From positions 78,371 through 142,370 of the forward strand of contig RDXX01000010.1 in assembly GCA_004292955.1 (NCBI GenBank): a stretch of 64,000 bases of DNA, written 5' to 3'. The notes under the pieces are model-generated. The model ran no database searches. It saw only the letters and a list, made by a program, of their open reading frames with translations, and was not told where the DNA came from. Source of the DNA: Oscillatoriales cyanobacterium. Lineage in GTDB: Bacteria > Cyanobacteriota > Cyanobacteriia > Cyanobacteriales > Microcoleaceae. Shown piece by piece: positions 1 to 8,741 of the stretch. The translations under genes and the position numbers were made by a program. Numbering within the stretch: position 1 is the stretch's first letter; each line of letters starts with the position of its first letter.

Positions 1-246
1 GACTCTCCGGCGATCGCGAGTTGCCCAGTACAGTTGATTTTATATATGCGATCGGCGAGTCACTCCTGCACCAAGTCTGTATCCAGACTGCTATGTCAAT
101 GCACATTTGATGAGTTTTGGCAATATATTTCAAATATACGCCTGCAAATTTTCGACGGTGTGCGATCGACCTTACCACTTTGTTAAGATACCATTAAATC
201 GGTGCCTGAGAGTCAAAAATTTTACATAAAAAAGTTTTTATATCGC

Positions 247-1344
247 ATGAACAACACCAAACACAATTTAAATCAGCCATTAATTTCAGTAATTATACCG
301 GCTTACAATGCTGAGGAATTTATTGCCCAAACAATCGAGTCTGTGCTATCTCAAACTTATCAGAATATAGAGATTTTAGTTGTGGACGACGGCTCTACAG
401 ACACAACCGCTGAAATCATCAAATCTTTTGCTCAAAAAGATAGCCGAATCATCTTATTGCAGCAATCAAATGCAGGTGTAGCCGTCGCTCGCAACCTAGC
501 CTATTTACACTCAAAAGGCGAACATATTGCTCCGATCGACGCTGACGATATTTGGTACCCGCAAAACCTGGAAAAACAAGTTGAATGCCTGACAAAATCG
601 GAATCTTTTGTTGGAGTTATTTATTCCTGGTCATTGGATATTAACGAAGAAGGTTTGCTGACAGGTGGATTTTACAACTCAACGATCGAAGGATCGGTTC
701 ACGATGCCTTAGTTTATAAATATTTTATCGGCAATGCCAGTTCATCTCTAATCCGTCGCGCTTGCTTTGAAAAAGTCGGCGGTTACAACTGCAAATTCAA
801 ACTAGAAAATGCTCAAGGTTGCGAAGACTGGGAATTGCACCTCCGCATCGCCCAATACTATCAATTTAAAGTAGTACCGGAGTATTTAGTCGGCTACCGA
901 CAGATTTCCAGCAGTATGTCTTGCAACTATGCCGCAATGGCAAAAGGCCATACTTTGATTTTGGCAGATGTCCGGCGGTATCACTCGAAAGTTCCCGAGA
1001 AAGTTTACTGCTGGTCTAGCAGTAATTTTTACATTTATCTAGCTGTCAAAAGCAACCGCAACGGCAATTACCGGAGTACATTGTTTTGGCTATATCGAGC
1101 TTTAAAAGAAGATTTTGTGATGGCTTTGCTGCGTCATAATTTGTATTTGTTGTCAATAGAAAGTTTGGTAAAAATGATATTAGGATCGAGAAGTGAATCG
1201 GGATTGGAGTTGAAGCAAACATCGGATTCAAGTGCCGGGACGACAATTGCTGCGATCGAAAAGCGAATGAATATTCACAGAATGTTGCCGTCGCAGGTGT
1301 ATGAAAGAATGCGGTTGAAGAGTTTGGGAAATCGAGCAGTATAA
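247..1344 (+). CDS. Family 2 glycosyltransferase
   Basis: GT-A fold glycosyltransferase of 365 residues, expected to transfer a sugar from a nucleotide donor onto a polysaccharide or protein acceptor at the cytoplasmic face of the membrane. The N-terminus carries the classic GT2 opening (SVIIPAYNAEEF), followed by VVDDGSTD and the metal/nucleotide-binding DADD motif near residue 100. A GTG start 45 bases upstream is possible, but the ATG chosen here sits next to the conserved domain. No membrane segment is seen. The last ~80 residues are variable. It stands alone upstream of Dps but fits the glycosyltransferase-rich block from 7.3 kb. The acceptor sugar cannot be told from sequence. Confidence 0.85.
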   Translation: MNNTKHNLNQPLISVIIPAYNAEEFIAQTIESVLSQTYQNIEILVVDDGSTDTTAEIIKSFAQKDSRIILLQQSNAGVAVARNLAYLHSKGEHIAPIDADDIWYPQNLEKQVECLTKSESFVGVIYSWSLDINEEGLLTGGFYNSTIEGSVHDALVYKYFIGNASSSLIRRACFEKVGGYNCKFKLENAQGCEDWELHLRIAQYYQFKVVPEYLVGYRQISSSMSCNYAAMAKGHTLILADVRRYHSKVPEKVYCWSSSNFYIYLAVKSNRNGNYRSTLFWLYRALKEDFVMALLRHNLYLLSIESLVKMILGSRSESGLELKQTSDSSAGTTIAAIEKRMNIHRMLPSQVYERMRLKSLGNRAV

Positions 1345-1450
1345 TAATATCACTCTGTGAACAGATACGTAGAGACTGTACATCAAATTTGTCCGTAATC
1401 ATGTCTTACTCAAAATCTGTCAAAAAGCACGCTCTCCTCGGAGTCCGGCC

Positions 1451-1576
1451 GGGGTTTAAACCCCTGCCTCAAGGCGAAAGTCGGTTAAAAAACGACTCAA
1501 AAACCAGATCGAAATCAGGTTAACTCCAGTCCTCTAAAAGAGGACTTTCGCTATGAGACAGGGGTTGAAAACCCCT
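1451..1576. repeat. Imperfect inverted repeat, cyanobacterial palindromic type
   Basis: The left arm starts GGGGTTTAAACCCC and the right arm ends with a matching GGGGTTGAAAACCCC palindrome. The flanking GCGAAAGTC and GACTTTCGC segments also pair. This is a non-coding palindromic repeat between the converging glycosyltransferase and dps genes. It could form a large hairpin and act as a bidirectional terminator. Confidence 0.65.
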
Positions 1577-1646
1577 GTCGTACTGCGAGAATCGCGGTGA
1601 AATTCTCTGACTCACAACAGTTAAATCTGTTCGATCGAGCTATAAT

Positions 1647-2186
1647 CTAAGCGTGAGAAGCTGTAGGAGTTTTAGCTTTCGGCTGCTTACCATCCGGTGA
1701 AATAGATTCCCCTTCAATAAACGATCGCAACATCCAAGCCATTTGTTCGTGCTGTTCCATCAAACCAGTCAAAAAGTCGGCGGTTCCATCATCCTTAAAC
1801 TCTTCACCGCACTGTTCGACGTGTTGGCGGAGATTGCGAATAATCAGTTCGTGGTCATCAACTAAACGCGACACCATCTCAGTCGCCAAAGGCAAATCGC
1901 CGATATGTTCTTTAATCGAACCATACTTCAGAAAACCCTCAGCAGTACCAATTGGGTAGCCACCTAAAGTTCTCACCCGTTCCGCCATAGCATCGATATT
2001 TACTGTTAACGCCTGGTAGTGTTCTTCCCACAACTGATGGAGCGATCGAAACTGCGGGCCTACTACATCCCAGTGATACTTTTTGGTTTTGATTAACAGC
2101 AGATAAGCATCTGACAGGTCGTGATTCAATAGTTCGATAACGCCTGCACGTTGTTCGTCAGATAGACCTATGTTTAACTTACGCAT
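1647..2186 (-). CDS. dps: Dps-family DNA-protection/ferritin-like protein
   Basis: Ferritin-superfamily protein of 179 residues. Dps proteins form dodecamers that oxidise and store iron at inter-subunit ferroxidase sites and protect DNA during starvation or peroxide stress. The family signature is visible: KKYHWDVVGPQFRSLH near residues 34-49, then HYQ and the IDAMAERVRTLGG helix with its Asp/Glu ligands. The length is typical for cyanobacterial Dps. It is monocistronic, transcribed leftward, with an AT-rich upstream region. Whether it binds DNA is not clear, because the N-terminus has only a few basic residues. Confidence 0.93.
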   Translation of the reverse strand: MRKLNIGLSDEQRAGVIELLNHDLSDAYLLLIKTKKYHWDVVGPQFRSLHQLWEEHYQALTVNIDAMAERVRTLGGYPIGTAEGFLKYGSIKEHIGDLPLATEMVSRLVDDHELIIRNLRQHVEQCGEEFKDDGTADFLTGLMEQHEQMAWMLRSFIEGESISPDGKQPKAKTPTASHA

Positions 2187-2334
2187 TGAAACTGTTCCTT
2201 AAACTCTTAGTTTCCATCTATTACAACAAATTTCCTCCGTCAAGTACATCAACCCAAAGGACGATCGCACTTTAGTAAAATATCTCCATCTCAGGTTAGA
2301 GTAATCACAATATAGATACCCTTAGATAGATGCA

Positions 2335-4449
2335 ATGAAACTTTTTGTTCCGGGTCGCCTTTGTTTGTTTGGCGAACACAGCGATTGGGCCGCCAGTTAT
2401 CGCCCGCACAATCCCGCTATAGAAAAAGGCTGTACTCTGATAGCCAGTACAAATCAAGGAATTTATGCCGAAGTCAAAAAACATCCGACACACTTGATTT
2501 TGCGGGCAGCTTTAAATGATGGCACAAAAATTGAAACTGCACTCCCGATGGCAAAAAATGCTCTGCTTGCTGAGGCCCAAACAGGAACTTTTTTCAGTTA
2601 TGCAGCCGGTGTTGCCGCTCAATTTCTCTCGCACGGCTACGCGGGAGGAGTAGAAATTGACAATTATTTAACTGATTTGCCAATTCAGAAAGGCTTGTCT
2701 TCAAGTGCCGCAATTTGCGTGTTAGTAGCCCGCGCTTTCAATCGCTTATACGATTTAAAAATGAACGTCCGCGACGAAATGGAAATGGCTTATTTAGGCG
2801 AAATTGCCACACCTTCGCGCTGCGGCCGCATGGATCAGGGTTGTGCCTATGGAAATCGACCAATTTTGATGTTTTTTGACGGCGATCAAATGGATGTTGT
2901 TGAGCTAAAAGTTGCCAAAGATTTGTTTTTTGTCATCGTAGATTTGGGCGCTAGCAAAAACACTCAACAAATTCTGGCAAGTCTGAATCAGGCTTATCCC
3001 TTTGCTGTGACTGAAGTTCAAGCAAACGTGCAGAAACATCTTGGCGCGATTAGTTCTAAAATTACGCAAGATGCGGCCGCAGCTTTGCAGCAGGGAGATG
3101 CGGTCAAACTCGGCGAGTTGATGAAAGTTGCCCAGAGGGAATTTGACAAGCATTTAATCCCCGCTTGTCCTGGTCAATTAACGGCTCCAGTCTTGCACGA
3201 ACTCCTGAATTGTCAACCGATTCAGCCTTATATTTTGGGCGGTAAGGGAGTTGGTTCTCAGGGAGACGGCACGGCGCAATTTATCGTGAAAGATGCAAAA
3301 AGTCAACAGCAAGTTATCGATATTGTCACCAGGGATTTCCCCCAGATGGAATGTGTGAAACTTACTATTAGTTCTCAGACCCATTTGCAGCCTGAAACAG
3401 AATTTAATGCAGCAACAACCCCAGAAATATACAGGCGGGACGCCTGTTCCACGCAGATAGAAGAAAGAAAAGATGCAGAAACCCCAGAAATATACAGGCG
3501 GGACGCCTGTTCCACGCAGATAGAAGAAAGAAAAGATGCAGGAAAAGCTTCCCGACTGCAAGTCAGAAAAGCCGTGATTCCAGCCGCTGGTTTCGGCACT
3601 CGGATGTTTCCGGCTACTAAGGCAGTGAAGAAGGAATTCTTACCAATTATCGATCGCACTGGCCGCGCTAAACCGATAATTTTGGCAATTGTGGAAGAAG
3701 CTTTGAGTGCGGGAATCGAGGAAGTTGGTATAGTTGTCCAAAAGGGCGATCGCACTTTTTTTGAAGATTTCTTTAAAACTGGGCCGTCTCCCGAACTTTT
3801 CCAAAAACTGTCTCAGCAAAATCAGGATTATAGCCAATATTTACAAGAGTTGGGACAGCGCGTTACAATTCTCACTCAGGATGTCCAGGAAGGGTTCGGA
3901 CACGCTGTATTTTGTGCTAGAGAATGGGTGAACAACGAGCCATTTCTCCTGCTTTTGGGCGATCACATTTACTCGTCGCAAACAGAAAGCTCTTGTGCGC
4001 GCCAACTATTGGATATTTACTCGCAAGTGCAGCACAGCGTCATTGGTTTGAGGGTAACACCATCTGATGTAATTCATCACTACGGCTGTGCGGCGGGAGT
4101 TTGGCAGGAACAAGATGCTATTTTGTCGGTGACGCAAGTTTACGAAAAGCCGGATATCGAGTATGCGCGGCAGCATTTAAGCGTAGAAGGCTTGGCAGAG
4201 GATTTATTCTTATCAATGTTTGGGATGTATGTCCTCGATCCTAAAATCTTTGATTGTTTGGCAGAACATATTAATAGCAATTTTCGAGAAAGAGGCGAAT
4301 TTCAGTTAACGTCGTGTTTGGATAAGTTGCGGGAGTTCGAGGGAATGGCTGGTTATGTGGTGCGAGGGCGGTGTTTTGACACGGGATTGCCGGATGTTTA
4401 CCGGCAGACTCTGATTGATTTTCCCATATCTCGGGGGGCGATCGGCTAA
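2335..4449 (+). CDS. GHMP sugar kinase fused to UTP-glucose-1-phosphate uridylyltransferase-like domain
   Basis: Bifunctional protein of 704 residues. Residues 1-~360 are a GHMP kinase: PGRLCLFGEHSDW near the start, the GLSSSAA phosphate-binding loop near residue 122, and GGKGVGSQGDG near 303. Residues ~412-704 are a GalU-type nucleotidyltransferase with AVIPAAGFGTRM and the LGDH active-site region. The arrangement predicts a sugar 1-kinase followed by sugar-1-phosphate activation to a UDP-sugar, a salvage route analogous to plant kinase/pyrophosphorylase fusions. The sugar (glucuronate, galactose or other) is not determined. The two domains are joined by a 42-residue linker made of two identical 21-residue units (residues 362-403). 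It is monocistronic, and the start codon directly precedes the first GHMP motif. Confidence 0.85.
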   Translation: MKLFVPGRLCLFGEHSDWAASYRPHNPAIEKGCTLIASTNQGIYAEVKKHPTHLILRAALNDGTKIETALPMAKNALLAEAQTGTFFSYAAGVAAQFLSHGYAGGVEIDNYLTDLPIQKGLSSSAAICVLVARAFNRLYDLKMNVRDEMEMAYLGEIATPSRCGRMDQGCAYGNRPILMFFDGDQMDVVELKVAKDLFFVIVDLGASKNTQQILASLNQAYPFAVTEVQANVQKHLGAISSKITQDAAAALQQGDAVKLGELMKVAQREFDKHLIPACPGQLTAPVLHELLNCQPIQPYILGGKGVGSQGDGTAQFIVKDAKSQQQVIDIVTRDFPQMECVKLTISSQTHLQPETEFNAATTPEIYRRDACSTQIEERKDAETPEIYRRDACSTQIEERKDAGKASRLQVRKAVIPAAGFGTRMFPATKAVKKEFLPIIDRTGRAKPIILAIVEEALSAGIEEVGIVVQKGDRTFFEDFFKTGPSPELFQKLSQQNQDYSQYLQELGQRVTILTQDVQEGFGHAVFCAREWVNNEPFLLLLGDHIYSSQTESSCARQLLDIYSQVQHSVIGLRVTPSDVIHHYGCAAGVWQEQDAILSVTQVYEKPDIEYARQHLSVEGLAEDLFLSMFGMYVLDPKIFDCLAEHINSNFRERGEFQLTSCLDKLREFEGMAGYVVRGRCFDTGLPDVYRQTLIDFPISRGAIG
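3418..3540 (+). repeat. 63-bp in-frame tandem repeat forming the domain linker
   Basis: Two copies with a 63-base period (3418-3480 and 3481-3540) encode TPEIYRRDACSTQIEERKDA twice. Each contains the palindrome CAGGCGGGACGCCTG, the same kind of GC-rich palindrome seen intergenically at 34.65 kb. The repeat appears to be a mobile or replicating palindromic element that landed in frame between the two enzyme domains and was duplicated. Confidence 0.85.
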
Positions 4450-4488
4450 TCAGCTTTCAAATTAGAGTTTTTCCCAGCATTCGCCTTT

Positions 4489-4555
4489 AGGTACGTAGTT
4501 GCGCTTCAGCGCTCTTATATATATATAAAGAGCGCTGAAGCGCAACTACGTACCT
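4489..4555. repeat. 28-bp perfect inverted repeat with AT-rich loop
   Basis: Arms 4489-4516 and 4528-4555 are perfectly complementary around a short TA-rich loop. The arms begin AGGTACGTAGTTGCGCTTCA. It lies downstream of the kinase fusion and upstream of the RHH gene and could act as a terminator. The perfect arms suggest a recently moved MITE or REP-type unit. Confidence 0.85.
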
Positions 4556-4726
4556 TGATAGCTGCCTCATCAACTCTATTCCTTGTTTTTCCGTTGTTAG
4601 CCGCCCCAAGATCGCAGCAATTGTAACGACATATTACAAAATGACGCTAAAGCAGCATAGAGGCTTGACAGCAAAGAATTAAGTAGCTAATCTAATATAC
4701 ATACCCGGGTAAGTCAATTCACTGAT

Positions 4727-5077
4727 ATGCAAGAAAAGCAAAAAGTTACACTGTATCTTCCACCTGAACTGCATCGCCAGCTCAAAATCAAAGCCGCAGT
4801 AGAAACCGAACCGATGTCATCAATTGCAGAAAGGGCAATTGTCTTCTACCTAGGAAACCCCGAACTGGTTGACGAAGTAGAAGCCTCCTACGGACAAACC
4901 CACCGGGTGTACACTTGTCCAGAATGCACGGGTTCAGTAGTAATGCGAGATGGAGAACTGGCATCCGTAACAAGTCAGCCGAGTGTATTGGCTGAGCAGG
5001 ATCTTCCAGTCAAGCAAGTGTCAGGCGTCAGTGCCAGCACAGCCCAACCGGGAGAGGAAGAATTGGTTCCCTGCTAA
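4727..5077 (+). CDS. Ribbon-helix-helix domain protein upstream of ycf46
   Basis: Small protein of 116 residues. Residues 3-45 look like a CopG/Arc ribbon-helix-helix fold: a short beta strand (KVTLYLPPELHRQL) followed by two helices ending in AIVFYLGNPELVDEV. A lone CPEC pair (about residues 64-67) and a disordered, acidic C-terminus follow. RHH proteins usually bind DNA as dimers, so a local transcriptional regulator is possible. It lies 110 bases upstream of ycf46 on the same strand and may be co-transcribed. No antitoxin partner is adjacent, so a toxin-antitoxin role is not supported. Confidence 0.7.
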   Translation: MQEKQKVTLYLPPELHRQLKIKAAVETEPMSSIAERAIVFYLGNPELVDEVEASYGQTHRVYTCPECTGSVVMRDGELASVTSQPSVLAEQDLPVKQVSGVSASTAQPGEEELVPC

Positions 5078-5187
5078 GAATGCCTTGCTTGCTCAAAAAG
5101 CCATAACTGGAAATCTCATTCAGCAATGGGCTAATGGCAGCATTGAGATTCAGCAAAGATAGCACCGTCTCTAGTGGGTCGAGGAAT

Positions 5188-6708
5188 ATGCAAGAAGAGA
5201 TCAGTATCCTAATCCAAGCTCAATATCCTCTGATCTACCTCGTGACATCCGAGGAAGAGCGGTGTGAGCAAGCAATTTCCGCAATAGCTCAAGCTAAGCC
5301 GCAGCGCCGAGTCTTTGTCTGGACTGTAACCCAGGGCATGATAGAGTACGGTCAACCTCGTGCAAACACTCAGCAAAGCACCCTCTCGCCGCAGGCAGCT
5401 ATTGAATGGGCGATTAGGCAGCGCGAACCGAACAACAACGCTACTATCTATGTATTCAAAGACCTGCATCCTTTTAAAGATGATGCAACCGTAACAAGGT
5501 TGTTGCGTGATGCGATCGCCAACTTCAAAGGAACACAAAAGACAATTATACTGATGTCTCCTTTGCAGCAAATCCCGATCGAGCTAGAAAAGGAAGTGGT
5601 AGTCTTAGACTTCGCGCTCCCAGACATGGCGGAACTAAACCAAGTATTGTCTAGCCAGTTGGAGCAAACGAAATCGCGACGCATTACCACAGAATCGCGA
5701 GAAAAACTTTTAAAAGCAGCCTTGGGATTGACTAAGGATGAAGCTGAAAAAGTTTATCGCAAAGCCCAAGTTTCCACGGGGCGCTTAACCGAAGAAGAAG
5801 TAGACATAGTTCTGTCGGAGAAAAAGCAATTAATTCGGCGCAACGGCATTCTAGAGTTTGTAGAAGAAGACGAAACCCTGGATGCAGTCGGGGGTTTAGA
5901 AGAACTCAAACGGTGGCTCAAGCAGCGTTCCAACGCCTTTACAGAAAGGGCGAGAGAATACGGCTTGCCCCAACCCAAAGGAATGCTAATTCTCGGCGTA
6001 CCCGGATGCGGAAAATCGCTGATTGCCAAGACTACCTCCCGCCTGTGGGGACTGCCCCTGCTCAGGCTAGATATGGGTAGAGTCTACGACGGCTCGATGG
6101 TAGGTCGATCGGAAGCAAACCTCCGCAACGCGCTCAAAACCGCAGAATCCATCTCCCCAGCTATCCTCTTCATCGACGAACTAGACAAAGCCTTTGCAGG
6201 AGGCACTGGTTCGGCCGACTCAGACGGAGGAACCTCCAGCCGGATTTTCGGCTCATTCCTCACTTGGATGCAAGAAAAGACTTCCCCAGTCTTCGTAATG
6301 GCAACAGCCAACCGCATCGAGCGTTTACCCGGGGAATTCTTGAGAAAAGGTCGATTCGACGAACTCTTCTTTGTTGACCTACCGACGAAAGAAGAACGCC
6401 AAGATATATTCAAAATTCACCTGTCAAAACGGCGTCGGGAAATTTCTCGCTTCGATTTAGAGCAACTTTCCAATGTTTCCGACGGCTTTTCAGGAGCAGA
6501 AATTGAGCAAGGGCTAGTAGCAGCCATGTACGAGGCCTTCGCTCAAGATAGAGAGTTTACGCAGTTAGATATCATCGCGGCCATTAAATCTACATTGCCA
6601 CTGTCTAAAACCATGACCGAACAGGTCAGCGCCCTCCGAGATTGGGCGAGACAGCGCGCACGGCCCGCTGCGTCTTCCGTCGCTGAATACCAGCGAATGG
6701 AATTCTAA
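5188..6708 (+). CDS. ycf46: AAA ATPase, Ycf46 family
   Basis: AAA+ ATPase of 506 residues, the cyanobacterial homologue of plastid Ycf46. Walker A is GVPGCGKS, Walker B is AILFIDELDK, followed by sensor 1 ATAN and an arginine finger in FLRKGRFDE. The N-terminal ~220 residues form the characteristic degenerate half typical of Ycf46. The ATG at 5188 is preferred because the conserved family start (MQEEISILIQAQYPLIYLVT) begins there; an upstream ATG at 5134 would add 18 poorly conserved residues. Ycf46 has been linked to inorganic-carbon acclimation in cyanobacteria, but the molecular role is unclear. ycf35 follows 130 bases downstream. Confidence 0.9.
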   Translation: MQEEISILIQAQYPLIYLVTSEEERCEQAISAIAQAKPQRRVFVWTVTQGMIEYGQPRANTQQSTLSPQAAIEWAIRQREPNNNATIYVFKDLHPFKDDATVTRLLRDAIANFKGTQKTIILMSPLQQIPIELEKEVVVLDFALPDMAELNQVLSSQLEQTKSRRITTESREKLLKAALGLTKDEAEKVYRKAQVSTGRLTEEEVDIVLSEKKQLIRRNGILEFVEEDETLDAVGGLEELKRWLKQRSNAFTERAREYGLPQPKGMLILGVPGCGKSLIAKTTSRLWGLPLLRLDMGRVYDGSMVGRSEANLRNALKTAESISPAILFIDELDKAFAGGTGSADSDGGTSSRIFGSFLTWMQEKTSPVFVMATANRIERLPGEFLRKGRFDELFFVDLPTKEERQDIFKIHLSKRRREISRFDLEQLSNVSDGFSGAEIEQGLVAAMYEAFAQDREFTQLDIIAAIKSTLPLSKTMTEQVSALRDWARQRARPAASSVAEYQRMEF

Positions 6709-6838
6709 AAGCTTTCTCCTGGTCCAAACAGGAGCAAAGGCTAGCAACAGCTAGCAGTTCGATTGAAGAGCCGCCCAGCGGCACCGTTAAATCCAGACCG
6801 TTGTTGTTTCTCTCTCAGTTTTATTAGGAGGAAATCCA

Positions 6839-7192
6839 ATGTCTCACTTTAGCACTCTGCGTACCAAAATCACTGATGCCGAAATCCTGAAAGCTTCCCT
6901 ACGTGACTTGGGCATTTCAGTCAAGTCAGAAGCTGATGTTCGTGGCTATAATGGTCAGCGCGTTCGCTCCGACATCGTGGCGACTCTGGAAGGCGAATAC
7001 GACCTGGGTTGGTCTCGCAATAGCGACGGTTCCTTTGATCTGATTGCAGACCTCTGGGGCGTTGCCAAAAAGCACAATCAAACTGAGTTAATTAACTCCA
7101 TTAACCAGAAGTACGCAGTTAACAAGACCTTGGCAGCAGTCAAGCAGCGCGGTTTGCAAAACGCCAACGTCAAGTTGGTAGTGCAAAATTAA
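6839..7192 (+). CDS. ycf35: DUF1257 protein Ycf35
   Basis: Small conserved protein of 117 residues, the cyanobacterial homologue of plastid Ycf35 (DUF1257). It starts MSHFSTLRTKI and contains the LRDLG and YDLGWSR segments typical of the family. A strong ribosome-binding site (TAGGAGGA) sits 5-12 bases before the ATG and settles the start. It follows ycf46 closely and ends in a clean intrinsic terminator, so the two probably form a unit. The biochemical function is unknown. Confidence 0.9.
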   Translation: MSHFSTLRTKITDAEILKASLRDLGISVKSEADVRGYNGQRVRSDIVATLEGEYDLGWSRNSDGSFDLIADLWGVAKKHNQTELINSINQKYAVNKTLAAVKQRGLQNANVKLVVQN

Positions 7193-7216
7193 TAACTCTG
7201 CGTGTTTCTAAGCTTG

Positions 7217-7248
7217 CGGGTTAACCAAATACTGGTTAACCCGTTTTT
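7217..7248 (+). terminator. Rho-independent terminator of ycf35
   Basis: The perfect 11-bp stem CGGGTTAACCA / TGGTTAACCCG with a 5-base loop is followed by TTTTT, 25 bases after the ycf35 stop codon. Confidence 0.9.
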
Positions 7249-7346
7249 AGCGAGGATGTAGAGTGTTTTTTTATCCGCTACGTACTTTTTTGCAAGCTTA
7301 AGCAGCAGCTTTTTATCTGAAAGTTGCTGCTTTTGTCCTTGACTAG

Positions 7347-8597
7347 CTAATGCTTCTGGCAAGTGTCGATCGTTTGTTGATAAATTTCAATCATGCGATC
7401 GACTTTGCGTTCCCAGTCAAAATGCTCCCGAACCCGCTCCCATCCCGCCCTACCCATACTCTGTCGCATCTCCTGCGACTGAGCGAGCTTCAGCATAGCG
7501 TCAGTCAGTCCCTTGACAAAGCCTTCTTTAGAAGCTGGTTCTACTAAAATACCGCAACTGGAATCTATATAATCCATCGGGCCGCCCCAATTGGTGGCAA
7601 TGACGGGCAAGCCGACGGCCATTGCTTCCATTACCACGGCTCCCCCAGGCTCCCGCAAACTCGGCAGCACCAGTACATCGGCTTGTTGCAGTTTGAGAGC
7701 GCATCGATCCTGAGACAACCAGCCACTAAATACAACCCTGGCCTCCTGGCCTAAACGAGCTGTTTGAGCTTCGAGTTCCCCTCGCATCTCCCCATCGCCG
7801 ATGATTTCCAAAACAGCATCCGTTTGAGCGGCGACGGCTCTGAAGGCTTCTAGCAGCAAGTCTACCCCCTTCCAGTCTGCCAGTCGCCCCAAGAAAACAA
7901 AATGGATTTGTTGATTAGGCTCCTTTGATGCCATAGATTCCGATCGCCACACCGATAAATCCACGCCGTTTTCCACAAGTTCGATGATTTTACCCTGCAC
8001 CCCCGCCGGAAGTGCCTGCTTCGTGCGATCGTTTGCCACTAACACCGTCTCTGCTTTGATTTTACCGGGCAAAAGACGGTTGAACAAGTTGACGAACTGA
8101 TAACCGATCTCGATTAAAATATCTACTGAACGGTTTTGGCGCGATCGAAATGCCAAAGGAAATTTAACCGCCGTATTCAGTGGCCCCATAACTACCGGCA
8201 CCCCTAAGGCGAACATCAGGGACGGAAATTTTGCCGAAACTGGTGTCGGCTCGTGAACAATATCAATCTGTTTTTCGCTCACCAGCCGATCGACAATACC
8301 GCGCTGTAGCACTTGGGTGTATAGGTGACTGAGCAGCCCTAAAGTAGGCGCACCTAACCTTGGAGGCAAGAATCGCCCGCAATTGTTAAGCAGCCGATGC
8401 ACCCATGTGTCGGGTACAAAGCGCATTCGATCGCATTCTTCTGGAAACAGCGCTTCGAGTTCAGCTTGAGTGCGCCCGTGTACCACTAACCATGTCTCTA
8501 TTTGGCGGGATCGAAGTATTCGGAAGTAGTGCACCGGCAGCAATGACTCTCCACCGAATTTGTTAGAGGCATTTTCAGCAACAATTACAATTCGCAT
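7347..8597 (-). CDS. Family 4 glycosyltransferase
   Basis: GT-B fold glycosyltransferase of 416 residues. The C-terminal half has the GT4 donor-site signature: FVFLGRLADWKGVD near residue 230 and the E-x7-E motif EPGGAVVMEAMAVGLPV near residue 320. The N-terminal acceptor domain begins with IVIVAENASNKFGGES. Such enzymes add a sugar, with retained anomeric configuration, to a growing exopolysaccharide or lipid-linked oligosaccharide. It is the first of a leftward pair with the next GT4, and both end in a closely similar arrangement. Donor and acceptor cannot be assigned. Confidence 0.88.
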   Translation of the reverse strand: MRIVIVAENASNKFGGESLLPVHYFRILRSRQIETWLVVHGRTQAELEALFPEECDRMRFVPDTWVHRLLNNCGRFLPPRLGAPTLGLLSHLYTQVLQRGIVDRLVSEKQIDIVHEPTPVSAKFPSLMFALGVPVVMGPLNTAVKFPLAFRSRQNRSVDILIEIGYQFVNLFNRLLPGKIKAETVLVANDRTKQALPAGVQGKIIELVENGVDLSVWRSESMASKEPNQQIHFVFLGRLADWKGVDLLLEAFRAVAAQTDAVLEIIGDGEMRGELEAQTARLGQEARVVFSGWLSQDRCALKLQQADVLVLPSLREPGGAVVMEAMAVGLPVIATNWGGPMDYIDSSCGILVEPASKEGFVKGLTDAMLKLAQSQEMRQSMGRAGWERVREHFDWERKVDRMIEIYQQTIDTCQKH

Positions 8598-8633
8598 AAC
8601 TTGTTTTCCACCCCATAAAGAGATTTATCTACT

Positions 8634-8741
8634 AAGCTGTTGTGCATTTAAATTGTATATTTCGGTTTGCGAACAAAAATCTTCAATCCGCTGCCCTTCT
8701 AACCCTCAATTACCATACACAATCTAGATGCACAACAGCTT
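8634..8741. repeat. 108-bp element bounded by 14-bp inverted repeats
   Basis: Arms AAGCTGTTGTGCAT (8634-8647) and ATGCACAACAGCTT (8728-8741) are exact complements. The right arm runs into the stop codon of the upstream GT4 gene, so the element fills the whole intergenic gap between the two GT4 genes. Confidence 0.7.

Noticed and set aside
3178..3755. Leftward frames with repeated EQASRLYISG peptides
   Set aside because: They are the antisense of the 63-bp linker repeat in the kinase fusion.
4727..5077. RHH protein as an antitoxin
   Set aside because: The downstream gene is Ycf46, not a toxin, and no small toxin frame is adjacent.
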